Shown here piece after piece: positions 16,182 through 24,978 of a stretch of 64,000 nt of DNA. The DNA is taken from contig NZ_ATTH01000001.1 of NCBI RefSeq assembly GCF_000419585.1, positions 1,882,005 to 1,946,004 of the forward strand, given 5' to 3'. How positions within the stretch are numbered: position 1 is the stretch's first letter; each line of letters opens with the position of its first letter. The notes under the pieces were generated by a model. The model was not told where the DNA came from. It saw only the letters and a list, made by a program, of their open reading frames with translations, and ran no database searches. Both the position numbers and the translations under genes were made by a program. This DNA is from Salisaeta longa DSM 21114 (GTDB lineage: Bacteria; Bacteroidota; Rhodothermia; Rhodothermales; Salinibacteraceae).

Positions 16182-16876
16182 ATCGCATCAATTGGGGGTT
16201 TGTCCTGACGCCGATCAGGAGTGATTTGCACAATGACGATGACATGGCCCGGAAGTAAGAACTGGCTTTGATGCACCCAGGGCAGGTTCACAATCCCTCA
16301 TGCCGTTGTTCTTCCCGCATGTCCTGCTAATTGCATTGTTCAGCAGATTTTTGCTCGTTTGTGGAGATTGCCCCTCCGGGATAACCTAAAGGCCCCCGCG
16401 CTCGCTTCGTTCGCCCACAATGACATGAAGGGTGACATGCAGAAACGATACGTGAATGGTTCAGAGGACTGTTTCGGCGGTTTTGATCAACCGCACGCCC
16501 AACGCACAAAAAAGCAGTACTTTTCTTGTCATCGCGAGGACTGAGCAGATGCGAAGGACGCGGCGATCTCCATGTACGGGCAAGAGCGCCCCATTTCGGA
16601 GATTGCACCTACGGCATGACAAAGGCCCCCACGCTCACTATGTTCGCTCGCAATGACATTGAGAATGGAGTGCCAAAACGATGCGTTGATGGTTCAGATG
16701 GCTATTCGACTCGATTCGCCCAACTGCACGCGCAACGCACAAAGAAGCATCACGCTACTTGTCGTCGCGATGAGTGAGGGGCCTTGGTCATGCTACCGGT
16801 GCGCATGCGGGCGACACCGGAGCCGTCGTTGAGGCGCATAGGGCGGATTCACAATTACTCATGCGATTGCCCTGTG
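16182..16876 (+). repeat. Mosaic interspersed repeat, copy B
   Basis: Occupies most of the gap between the VOC and ATPase genes. It begins AATCGCATCAATT, passes AATGACGATGACATGGCC and CCCAGGGCAGGTTCAC, then TTTTTGCTCGTTTGTGGAGA, CGGGATAACCTAAAGGCCCC, CGCACGCCCAACGCACAAAA and CTTGTCATCGCGAGGAC with GGCGATCTCCATGTACGGGC. A second, partly diverged round of the same blocks follows, and it closes with AGGGCGGATTCACAATTAC and GCGATTGCCCTG. No protein-coding content is conserved with the other copies. Confidence 0.85.
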
Positions 16877-16893
16877 TGAATGCCCCACAGCGC

Positions 16894-18426
16894 CTATTGG
16901 TAGGCATCCCAGGCGTCGGAGTCGTCGTCATCGTCAAATCCACCGTCGCCCCCCAGCCCCGAGAGCATGGAGCCCATCATGTCGTTGTAGGAGCGGCCGC
17001 CGTCGGAGAGTTCTTTTCCAACGAGCGAGTTCTGGTGCAGGGCTTCCAGCACCAACTCCATCATCGCCGCCTCGGCCGCTGCGTCGGTCGGCGTGGTGTG
17101 CTCCGTAACCAATGCCTGCAGCCCCTCCACCCGGTCGAGCTGCGCGCGGTACGCCTCAAACGACTGATCTTGGTCGAGCGTCACGGTATGTCCCTCGGCA
17201 AACCACTGCAGCACGGTACGGTACGCATCGCGTCCGTCCTCTTTGTCGGCCGGGTCGGGGAAGTACTGCGTAAAGATGGTCTTGATGGCGCGGCCAATGA
17301 GCGTGAGCGCTACGTTTTGCGCGCCCTCCTGCTCGCCCTCGTACACCAGCTCCACCTTGCCGGTGATGGCCGGCGCCACGAGGTTCAGGTCGCTGACGCG
17401 CACGGTGGTTTCCTGCTCGTTGTTGATGAGGGCCCGCCGCTCGGCCGCCGAGATCAGGTCCTCCAGCGCGGCCCGCGTCATGCGCACCGACACGCCCGAT
17501 TGCTGGTCAACGTACTCACTCGCGCGCGCCTCGAAGGCGATCTGCTCGATGACTTCACGGAAGATATGCGGCACGCGCACGTCTGCTGTCTCGGACTCGG
17601 CGGCGTCGCGCTGCTGCCACGCCTCTTGCCGCGTAATCTCGATGCCAATGTCGATGGTCTTCGGGTAGTGCGTGAGGATCTGGCTGTCGATGCGATCCTT
17701 CAGTGGCGTGATGAGGTTGCCCCGGCTGGTGTAGTCCTCCGGGTTGGCCGAAAACACCATCAGCACGTCAAGCGGAAACCGCACGTTGAATCCGCGAATC
17801 TGGATGTCTTGCTCCTCCAGGATGTTCAGCAGCCCCACCTGAATGCGCGGCTGCAGGTCGGGCAGCTCGTTGATGGCAAACACGCCCCGGTTGGTGCGCG
17901 GAATGATGCCGAAATGGATGACCTCTTCGTCGGCGTAGGTGAGCCGCAGGTTGGCCGCCTTGATGGGATCGATATCGCCAATGAGATCGGCGATGGTGGT
18001 GTCGGGCGTGGCCAGCTTCTCGCCGTAGCGGGCCTCGCGCGGCAGCCACTCGATGGGCGTGTCGTCGCCCTGCGCTTCCACCAGCTCGCGCCCGTGCTTC
18101 GTCACCGGCTGCAGCGGGTCTTCGTTCAGCGGGCTGCCCGCGATGATGGGAACCTGCGCGTCGAGCAGGGTGGGAATCATCCGGATGATCCGACTTTTGG
18201 CCTGCCCGCGCAGCCCCAACAGGATGATGTCGTGCTTTCCGAGCAACGCGTTTTGCAGTTGCGGGATCACGGTCCGCTCGTAGCCCAGGATGCCCGGAAA
18301 AATCGTCTCGCCGGCCCGCAGCTTCCGCATCAGGTTCGCACGGATCTCCTCTTTTACGGTGCGCTGCCGGTAGCCTGCTGCTTTGAGTTCGCCAAGGGTT
18401 TGTGCGTTCGTGAGCGCTTGCGTCAT
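16894..18426 (-). CDS. MoxR/ChlI-type AAA+ ATPase
   Basis: 510 aa. Walker A is GLRGQAKS (residues about 71-78), the Walker B position reads GVFAINELPDL, sensor 1 is VFSANPEDYTSRG and the arginine region includes LKDRIDSQI. It belongs to the magnesium-chelatase I-like / sigma-54-interacting AAA+ group. These ATPases usually work with a von Willebrand A-domain protein, but none is adjacent. The C terminus is acidic (GGFDDDDDSDAWDAYQ). ATG 18426 (MTQALTN) is preferred to the ATG 51 bp upstream on weak grounds. Confidence 0.85.
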   Translation of the reverse strand: MTQALTNAQTLGELKAAGYRQRTVKEEIRANLMRKLRAGETIFPGILGYERTVIPQLQNALLGKHDIILLGLRGQAKSRIIRMIPTLLDAQVPIIAGSPLNEDPLQPVTKHGRELVEAQGDDTPIEWLPREARYGEKLATPDTTIADLIGDIDPIKAANLRLTYADEEVIHFGIIPRTNRGVFAINELPDLQPRIQVGLLNILEEQDIQIRGFNVRFPLDVLMVFSANPEDYTSRGNLITPLKDRIDSQILTHYPKTIDIGIEITRQEAWQQRDAAESETADVRVPHIFREVIEQIAFEARASEYVDQQSGVSVRMTRAALEDLISAAERRALINNEQETTVRVSDLNLVAPAITGKVELVYEGEQEGAQNVALTLIGRAIKTIFTQYFPDPADKEDGRDAYRTVLQWFAEGHTVTLDQDQSFEAYRAQLDRVEGLQALVTEHTTPTDAAAEAAMMELVLEALHQNSLVGKELSDGGRSYNDMMGSMLSGLGGDGGFDDDDDSDAWDAYQ

Positions 18427-18533
18427 GCCGTGGATCCGTTCGACCGAGAAAACTGCAGAATCGTGCTGAAGTATCACGCGAGGCGCAAAAAGGCCGTTCC
18501 AGAGGGTTCAGGCTTTTCCCACTTGCGGCCCGC

Positions 18534-19292
18534 TCAATGCACATAACTCCCAGCATTGATGTCGATGGTGGTGCCGGTGGCGTGATCGGCGCCGCCGCTG
18601 AGCAAGAACGCCACGAGCGGAGCGACGTCCTCCGGCTCGGTCAGTTCGTTGAGGGAGAGGTCGTCGCGCACGATGCCTTCCCCAAACTGGTCGATAAAGG
18701 CCTGCGCCATGTCGGTGCGCACAAACCCCGGCGCCACGGTAAACGCTTTGATGCCGTCGCTGCCAAAGCCGCGCGCCAGCGACCGCATGAGCGCCACGAG
18801 GCCCGCTTTGGATGCCGCGTAGGCCATGTAGTCCGGCACGTCGCCCCGAAAGGCTGCCCGCGAAGCGATGCCCACGATGCGCCCGTGCCCTTGCGCCTGA
18901 AAGTGCGGCAGCGCGGCGCGGCACAGCAGCTCCGGCGCCCGCAGGTTCACGTGCATCGTGTCGTTCCAGTCCGCGGCCCACGCCTCGGTGGGGGCCGCCA
19001 GCGGCATCGACCGCGCGACGCCCGCGTTGAGCACAAGCGCATCGAGGCGGCCATATGCGCGCAGCACCTGCGCCACCAGCGCCTCGGTGGCATCGAGCGC
19101 CGTTAGGTCGGCCTGAAACGGTTGCGCCGTGGGGCCACACCGCACGGCAACATCGGCCGCCGCATCCGCGCTCTGCCCGTAATGCACGGCCACGGTAGCC
19201 CCGGCTGCAGCGCACTGCTGCGCGATGGCACGCCCAATGCCGCGGCTGGCACCGGTAACGAGAACGATCTGGTCGGAAAGGTCGAGGGACAT
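18534..19292 (-). CDS. SDR oxidoreductase, FabG-like
   Basis: 252 aa. Cofactor motif LVTGASRGIGRAIA, NAG motif VLNAGVA, catalytic Ser in IVGIASRAAF and the YxxxK pair in MAYAASKAG. It ends SYVH after GTTIDINAG, the usual FabG-like tail. It is probably a NAD(P)H-dependent 3-oxoacyl-reductase or related dehydrogenase. It follows the DUF2914 gene by 25 bp in a leftward run. ATG 19292 (MSLDLSDQ) puts the Rossmann strand at residue 8. Confidence 0.88.
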   Translation of the reverse strand: MSLDLSDQIVLVTGASRGIGRAIAQQCAAAGATVAVHYGQSADAAADVAVRCGPTAQPFQADLTALDATEALVAQVLRAYGRLDALVLNAGVARSMPLAAPTEAWAADWNDTMHVNLRAPELLCRAALPHFQAQGHGRIVGIASRAAFRGDVPDYMAYAASKAGLVALMRSLARGFGSDGIKAFTVAPGFVRTDMAQAFIDQFGEGIVRDDLSLNELTEPEDVAPLVAFLLSGGADHATGTTIDINAGSYVH

Positions 19293-19317
19293 AGCGGGCC
19301 GGGGGATGCGTGATGAG

Positions 19318-20481
19318 CTATTCGTACCGCCGCACGGCAAACGACCGGCGGCGCGTGGTATCGGCGCGTACAATCGAGAAACGGATGCGCCCCACGAGGC
19401 GGTCTTCGGTGGTGAGCACGTTCACGCGCCACGCGCCGGGGCGCACATTGCGCTTGTACGTGTAGCCGCGGTACCCGCGCGCCCGTCCGCCCACCAGCCG
19501 GTAGCCGATGCGGTCGGTGCCTATCCACTCCTCGCGGCGCGCGTCGTAGTACTGCCAGTTGTGCGTGATGCGCGTGCGCAGATCGGACGGCGCAAAGACC
19601 GAGACGAAGCAGTACACCGTGTCGCCCGGCACGTAGTGAAACACCTCATCCGACGCGCGCCACGGCTCGTACCACGCGGGCGCCTCGTAGGTGAGCCGGT
19701 ACACGTTCTCGCGAATGGTCACGTCGTGATAGATGCCGCCGGCCTTCATGGCAAGCGGCACCGGCGGAATCCAGTTCTGCACGTAAAACAGGTTCACCAG
19801 CCCAAACAGCCCCAGGGCCACGCCCGCCGTGGCTGCGGTGGGCTTCCACCCCGTCACCACCTTCCACTGCCGAAACAGGTACAGCAGCCCGCCCACCACC
19901 GCCAGGGCCAGCACCCCCGCCAGCAGAAAGAGGCCGTAGCCCATAAACCCCAGCAGGATGGGCAGCGCGAAGGTGCCGTAACAGAACACCGCCAGGAAGT
20001 ACACGCCCAACAGCACCGCCACGTTAAATGTGCGGCTCCAGATAAACTCGTTGGCCACGAGCACCGCCACCAGCACCAGCAAAAAGAGCGAGGCGGTGGT
20101 CAGCGAGGCGCTTTGCGTGTAGTAGATGACGTAGGCGCTGAACAGGCCACCGGCAAAGAATTGCAGGCCGCCTTCCGACCATTCGCCGATGTGGGCCAGC
20201 GGGCCGTCGGGCAGCCGGTCGTTGCGCTTTAGCACGGCCAGCACGATGGCCGCGCCCAACAGCAGCAGGTAGACGAACAGAATCAGGTCGTCGATGGGCG
20301 CGTCAATGCGCTTCAACGTGGCGGCGTCCCACCCCACGCCGCCCAAAAAGAGCAGCGGGGGCGCCAGGTGCTCGTGCCGGTGGTACAGCCGCCGCACCAG
20401 CCGATACCGCGGCGCGCGCTTCAGCCGATCGATGAGCGGCGAAAGGAAGGCAGCGGCGGTACGATCGGTGGTGGAGGCCAT
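19318..20481 (-). CDS. DUF2914 domain membrane protein
   Basis: 387 aa. After a basic N terminus, about seven to eight transmembrane helices run from residue 65 to 235 (LILFVYLLLLGAAIVLAVL, ASLFLLVLVAVLVANEF and others). A C-terminal exported beta domain follows (GDTVYCFVSVFAPSDLRTRITHNWQ, WRVNVLTTEDRLVGRIRFSIV), which is the DUF2914 signature. The function is not established. It lies in the leftward run between DUF2480 and fabG-like genes. Confidence 0.8.
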   Translation of the reverse strand: MASTTDRTAAAFLSPLIDRLKRAPRYRLVRRLYHRHEHLAPPLLFLGGVGWDAATLKRIDAPIDDLILFVYLLLLGAAIVLAVLKRNDRLPDGPLAHIGEWSEGGLQFFAGGLFSAYVIYYTQSASLTTASLFLLVLVAVLVANEFIWSRTFNVAVLLGVYFLAVFCYGTFALPILLGFMGYGLFLLAGVLALAVVGGLLYLFRQWKVVTGWKPTAATAGVALGLFGLVNLFYVQNWIPPVPLAMKAGGIYHDVTIRENVYRLTYEAPAWYEPWRASDEVFHYVPGDTVYCFVSVFAPSDLRTRITHNWQYYDARREEWIGTDRIGYRLVGGRARGYRGYTYKRNVRPGAWRVNVLTTEDRLVGRIRFSIVRADTTRRRSFAVRRYE

Positions 20482-20532
20482 GGAGGGGCAAAGGAGCGGT
20501 CGGGCGACGGGTGAGCAAGATGCACGCAGGCG

Positions 20533-21099
20533 CTATCCCGTGGGCAGGTCGGGCTTCTTGACGCCCACGGCCTTGGCGCCCGGACGCGCATCTGTGTCGG
20601 TGGGCTTCCGCCACAGCGGCACCGACGAGCACGGCTCGCCGTACATGATCTTGCGGGCCACGCCTTGCAGCTTTTGCGTCGCAATCATGTAGGCCGCCTC
20701 GGGGACGCGCGCGCCGCCGCATCCCTTAATCACCACCGGCTTGCCTTCAAAACGCGCCCAGTCCTCGGCCTCCAGCGCGCGAATGTAGTGATCGCGCACG
20801 GCGGCTTTTTCATCTCCAAAGCTCACGGATGCGGCCACGCCATTCAGCTTCGAAGCGATGAGCATGTAGCCCCACGTGGGCACGATGGCATCGGTCGAGC
20901 AAAAAAGCGCCACGTGCTTATCCTCGTAGGCCGCCCAGTCGTGCGCCTTCACGGCCGCCCGAAAGTCCTTTTCTTTCAGCATCAGGCCCTGCGTAAGGAA
21001 CGGCGCAATGTCGCACGTGGCCACCGCGGCATCGTCCCACAGGTCGTCCAGGTTGTAGACGGTGATGTCGCTTTGCGCAACGCGGTTGGTCAGTTCCAT
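20533..21099 (-). CDS. DUF2480 family protein
   Basis: 188 aa. NRVAQSDITVYNLDDLWD, LTQGLMLKEKDFRAAVKAHDW, CSTDAIVPTWGYMLIASKL and KPVVIKGCGGARVPEAAYM are the conserved blocks of DUF2480, a family common in Bacteroidota. The shape and the GCG-x-x-x-VP element suggest a small ligand- or metal-binding protein, but no function is known to me. It lies 72 bp downstream of rlmN on the same strand. Confidence 0.85.
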   Translation of the reverse strand: MELTNRVAQSDITVYNLDDLWDDAAVATCDIAPFLTQGLMLKEKDFRAAVKAHDWAAYEDKHVALFCSTDAIVPTWGYMLIASKLNGVAASVSFGDEKAAVRDHYIRALEAEDWARFEGKPVVIKGCGGARVPEAAYMIATQKLQGVARKIMYGEPCSSVPLWRKPTDTDARPGAKAVGVKKPDLPTG

Positions 21100-21171
21100 G
21101 GCAAATGAAAGAGCAATGAGAAACAGCAGTTCGGGGTGTATACGAGCCAGCCGTGCGGGATATCCAACCGG

Positions 21172-22245
21172 TTACGACGCCGACGCATTGGCGAGTTGCC
21201 CGCAGGCCGCGTCAATCGTGCGGCCGCGGCTCTGGCGCACGGTCACGGTCACGCCGTGCTGCACGAGGCGCTGCACGAAGCGGTTGAGCTGCGCCTCATC
21301 GGTGCGCGCAAAGTTGAGGCCCTCCACCGGGTTGTACATCAGCAGGTTCACCTTGCTTGGAATCCACCGCGCCACCTGCGCCAGCCGGTCGGCGTCCTCC
21401 ATCTGGTCGTTGACGCCCTCAAAGAGGCAGTATTCGTACGTTACCGGGCGGCCGGTTTCGGCGTGATAGTACTGAAGCGCCTCCTTGAGCGCCGGCAGGC
21501 TGGTTTTCTCGGATGTGTTTACGGGCATGATGGCGCTGCGCGTGTCGTTGTCGGGCGCATGCAGCGACACGGCAAGGCGCGTGCGTAGGCCGTCGTCGGC
21601 CAGGTCGCGGATGCGCCGCGAGAGGCCCACCGTAGAGATGGTGATGCGCCGCGGCGAGAGGTGGAGCGTCGACTCGTGCGTGAGCAGCCCCATGGCCTTC
21701 ACGACGTTGGCGTAGTTGAGCAGCGGCTCGCCCATGCCCATGAACACGACGTTGGTCACCGGCCGGTCGTACAGCGCCCGCCCGATGCGGTCCATGAGCG
21801 CCACTTGGTCGAAGATGGCGCCGGCCGTCAGGTTCTCGCGGAAGCCCATTTGGCCCGTGGCGCAGAACGTGCAGCCCATGGCGCAGCCCACCTGGCTCGA
21901 TACGCACACCGTGAGGCGCTGGGCCTCGCCGCGCGCGTCGAACGCCGGGATGAGGACGGTCTCGGCCTGCCGCCCGGACGGCAGTTCGAACAGCACCTTG
22001 ACGGTGCCATCGGGGTCGCGCTGCCGGCCGACCACCGTCAGCGTTTCGACCACGGCACACGCCTCCAAGGCCTGGCGCCAGTCTTTGGGCAGGCTCGTCA
22101 TGGCGGAAAAGTCCGTGACGCCCTTGCCGTAGATCCACTCAAAGAGCTGTTGGCCGCGGTACGACGGCTCATCGAGCGACGCCGCAAACGCGCGGAGGTC
22201 GCCCTCGTCCATCGTCTTCAAGTCCACACGATCCGTGGCTTCCAT
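21172..22245 (-). CDS. rlmN: 23S rRNA (adenine-2503-C2)-methyltransferase, radical SAM
   Basis: 357 aa. The radical-SAM cluster motif CAMGCTFC gives Cys 121, 125 and 128. Nearby are the signature MGMGEPLLNYANVV, TISTVGLSRRIRDLA and the C-terminal CGQLAN Cys that takes part in the ping-pong mechanism. It methylates A2503 of 23S rRNA, and in some bacteria A37 of tRNAs. It follows the ABC permease gene by 17 bp. Confidence 0.96.
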   Translation of the reverse strand: MEATDRVDLKTMDEGDLRAFAASLDEPSYRGQQLFEWIYGKGVTDFSAMTSLPKDWRQALEACAVVETLTVVGRQRDPDGTVKVLFELPSGRQAETVLIPAFDARGEAQRLTVCVSSQVGCAMGCTFCATGQMGFRENLTAGAIFDQVALMDRIGRALYDRPVTNVVFMGMGEPLLNYANVVKAMGLLTHESTLHLSPRRITISTVGLSRRIRDLADDGLRTRLAVSLHAPDNDTRSAIMPVNTSEKTSLPALKEALQYYHAETGRPVTYEYCLFEGVNDQMEDADRLAQVARWIPSKVNLLMYNPVEGLNFARTDEAQLNRFVQRLVQHGVTVTVRQSRGRTIDAACGQLANASAS

Positions 22246-22262
22246 GGGTCAGCAAGCGGTAG

Positions 22263-23054
22263 CTACGAGAAAAACGAGCGCTGCACGGTGTACACAGCCA
22301 GGCCGAGCATGCACGCCGCAAAGGCGGCGGTAACGGCCAGGCACACGCCGGGCGATGCCAGCACAGCCGGGGCCTGCCCCAGGCCATAGAGGCCGTGGCG
22401 TACGCCACTCACCGCATACGACACCGGATTGATCCATACCAGCGCTTGCAGCACCGGCACGGCGCCCGCGGCCGGAAAGAGCCCGCCCGACAAAAACCAG
22501 AGCGGCAAGAGGAAGAGGTTCATCACCGCATGAAAGCCGCGCGTGGAGTCCATGCGCCAGGCGATTGAAAACCCGAGTGCGGTGAAGGCCAGGCCCGTAA
22601 GCAGGCAGATGACAGCAATGAACGCGAGCCCCGTGAGGGGCGGGACAAGGCCCACCAGCGGAGCGGCCGCAACAAACAGAAGCGCCTGCGCCGTAGCCAG
22701 CAGCGTGCCGCCCAGCGCATTGCCCAGCACCAGCGCCGTGCGGGGCGTAGGCGCCACCATCACCGCCTGCAAGAAGCCCGAGGTGCGCTCCTCCACGATG
22801 CTGATCGTGGAGAAGATGGCCGTAAACAGCAAGATGAGCGTGATGATGCCCGGCAGCAGAAATTCGGTGTAGCCTACGCTGCCCGGTACGCCCGCTGGTA
22901 CCTGAAACGTGTGCTGAAAGCCCAGGCCCAGCAATCCCCAGAACGCCAGCGGTTGCACGAGCGCCCCGAGCAGGCGGCTGCGGTCGCGCACGAACTTGAG
23001 CATCTCGCGCCCCGACAGGGCCGCGACCGTTTGAAGGGCATGGGTAGCAGACAT
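22263..23054 (-). CDS. ABC-2 type transporter permease
   Basis: 263 aa with six predicted membrane helices. The ABC-2 core includes EFLLPGIITLILLFTAIFSTISIVEERTSG, the characteristic ERTSG turn, and the late NPVSYAVSGVRHGLYG. It pairs with the ATPase gene 12 bp upstream. The position after ctaA and ctaB suggests a link to respiratory-chain assembly, but that is only context. Confidence 0.92.
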   Translation of the reverse strand: MSATHALQTVAALSGREMLKFVRDRSRLLGALVQPLAFWGLLGLGFQHTFQVPAGVPGSVGYTEFLLPGIITLILLFTAIFSTISIVEERTSGFLQAVMVAPTPRTALVLGNALGGTLLATAQALLFVAAAPLVGLVPPLTGLAFIAVICLLTGLAFTALGFSIAWRMDSTRGFHAVMNLFLLPLWFLSGGLFPAAGAVPVLQALVWINPVSYAVSGVRHGLYGLGQAPAVLASPGVCLAVTAAFAACMLGLAVYTVQRSFFS

Positions 23055-23066
23055 AACGCAGAGCGA

Positions 23067-24008
23067 CTACTGAGCAGGAGCGCGGAGGGCGGCGGCCGAG
23101 CGGCCGGTGTGCGCCAAAAAGACGTCTTCGAGGGTGGGCGGGCGCAGCGTCGCCGCGGTGATGCGGGCACCAAAGGCGCGGTAGATGCGGGGCAGCATCT
23201 CCGGCGCCTGATCGGTTTGCACCTGCACCAGTGTGCCAATGACGCGGGCCGCAACGCCCATTTGCGCCTCGATGCGGTCGCGCAGGTCGGCCGGGGCCGG
23301 GCTTTCGATCCACAGCGTTTGCTCGCCCAGGGCCGTCTTCAGCGCCTCGGGCGGGCCGTTCACCACGCACGCGCCCTCCGACAGGATAGCTACGGTGTCG
23401 CAGCGGTCGGCCTCGTCCATGAGGTGCGTCGCCACGATGAGGGTGGTACCCTCGTCGGCCTGCAGCTGCCGCAGCGCGTCCCAGAGCGTACGGCGCGCGG
23501 CGGGATCGAGGCCCGTGGTGGGCTCGTCCAGCAGCAGCACCTGCGGGCGATGCAGCAGGCCGCGCACCAAATCCACCCGCCGCTGCAATCCGCCCGAGAG
23601 CGTGCTTACGCGGTCGTCCGTGCGGTCGGACAGGCCAAAGCGTGCCAGGAGCGTACGCATGCGTTCGGCAAACGCGGCCCCTCGCAGGCCATACAGCGCG
23701 CCCTGAAAGCGCAAGTTTTCGCGCACCGTCAGGTGCTCATCCAGCGCCACCGACTGAAAGACGACGCCCAGGTGCTTACGTACAGCGTGCGGCGCGTGCA
23801 CAGGCGAGGCACCCAGGACCGATACGGTGCCCTCGGTGGGGGCCAGGAGGGTCGAGAGAATCCGGAACAAGGTCGTTTTGCCGCTGCCATTGGGGCCCAG
23901 CATGCCAAAGAGGGCGCCCTGCGGGATGCGCAGCGACAGGTCGTGCAGGGCGCGCTGCGTGCCGTAGCGGTGCGTAACGTGCTGAATGTGAACGGCAGGC
24001 GTGGGCAT
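23067..24008 (-). CDS. ABC transporter ATP-binding protein
   Basis: 313 aa. Walker A GPNGSGKTTLFR, Q-loop VFQSVALDEHL, signature LSGGLQRRVDLVR, Walker B LLLDEPTTGLDP and H-loop VATHLMDEADRC. A C-terminal extension of about 80 residues resembles the DUF4162-like tail of ABC-2 drug and heme-type exporters. It is the partner of the permease at 22263-23054 and lies 45 bp after ctaB. Confidence 0.93.
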   Translation of the reverse strand: MPTPAVHIQHVTHRYGTQRALHDLSLRIPQGALFGMLGPNGSGKTTLFRILSTLLAPTEGTVSVLGASPVHAPHAVRKHLGVVFQSVALDEHLTVRENLRFQGALYGLRGAAFAERMRTLLARFGLSDRTDDRVSTLSGGLQRRVDLVRGLLHRPQVLLLDEPTTGLDPAARRTLWDALRQLQADEGTTLIVATHLMDEADRCDTVAILSEGACVVNGPPEALKTALGEQTLWIESPAPADLRDRIEAQMGVAARVIGTLVQVQTDQAPEMLPRIYRAFGARITAATLRPPTLEDVFLAHTGRSAAALRAPAQ

Positions 24009-24053
24009 GAACCAAAGGGAGCAAAAGCCAGAAGCAACGGACCGGTGGGGGCG

Positions 24054-24974
24054 TTACAGCACCCAGTCGATGCCAATGAGGGCGACGAGCACCGGAATGT
24101 ACACGATAGACGCTTTCAAAACGGCGCGCGCGTCTTGGTTGCTACGTGTTTGGTAAAACGTCCACGCGGTCCACAAGAACCAGCCGCCCAGCGGCACGGC
24201 GCCCGCGAGGTAGATCCAGCCCATCGTGGGGGTGGTCCAAAACGGCAGCACGCTTACGCCCAGCAGCGCCGCCGTGAAACCCAGCGTTTGGCGCGCGGTC
24301 GACCCGCCGTCGGGCTCAACCACCGGGAGCATCACGTAGCCGCCGCGTTCGTAGTCTTTCCGGTACATCCAGGCGAGCGACAGGAAGTGGGGCATCTGCC
24401 AGCACACCAGGATGCCGAAGAGCACCCATCCGGTAGCGCCCAGCGTGCCGGTGGCCGCGGCATACCCGCCCAGCGCCGGCAACGCGCCCGGAATCGTTCC
24501 CACCAGGGTGTTGTACTTGGTGGTGCGCTTTAGCGGGGTGTACACAAAGATGTAGAGCAGCGCCGTGAGCGCGGCCAAAATGGCCGTGAGCGGATTGACG
24601 ATGGGGCAGATGAGGGCAGCGCTTGCCACCACCAGGCCCACGCCCACCTGCCGCACGCGTTTGGGATTCACGCGCCCGGCGGGGAGGGGGCGCGCCGCGG
24701 TCCGTTTCATCTGCGCATCGTACGGCACCTCCATCGCATGGTTGAGCATCCCCACGCCGCCCGCGCACAAGCCCACGCCCACCAGGGTCACCACCAGGTC
24801 GAGCACGTCGAGGTGGTGCGGCGCCCCCAGCAGAAAGCCCGCCAGAGCCGACACCGTCACCAGAAACGAGATTTCGGGCTTCGACAGCTCCACGTAATCG
24901 CGGAGCACCCCGCGCAGGCTACGTGCCGGCACCGGCGCAACGGCATCGGCCGATGAAGAAGAGGACGAAGGCAT
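24054..24974 (-). CDS. ctaB: Protoheme IX farnesyltransferase (heme O synthase)
   Basis: 306 aa from the chosen start. A UbiA-family prenyltransferase with multiple membrane helices that attaches a farnesyl group to heme B to give heme O. Motifs are LSKPEISFLVTVSALAGF, the polyprenyl-phosphate site NHAMEVPYDAQMKRTAARP (Glu where the first Asp is usual) and the second site YRKDYERGGYVMLP. It directly follows ctaA; ATG 24974 lies just past its stop, and an alternative ATG at 24989 would overlap it. A Ser-rich N terminus precedes the first helix. Confidence 0.94.
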   Translation of the reverse strand: MPSSSSSSADAVAPVPARSLRGVLRDYVELSKPEISFLVTVSALAGFLLGAPHHLDVLDLVVTLVGVGLCAGGVGMLNHAMEVPYDAQMKRTAARPLPAGRVNPKRVRQVGVGLVVASAALICPIVNPLTAILAALTALLYIFVYTPLKRTTKYNTLVGTIPGALPALGGYAAATGTLGATGWVLFGILVCWQMPHFLSLAWMYRKDYERGGYVMLPVVEPDGGSTARQTLGFTAALLGVSVLPFWTTPTMGWIYLAGAVPLGGWFLWTAWTFYQTRSNQDARAVLKASIVYIPVLVALIGIDWVL

Positions 24975-24978
24975 GGGG

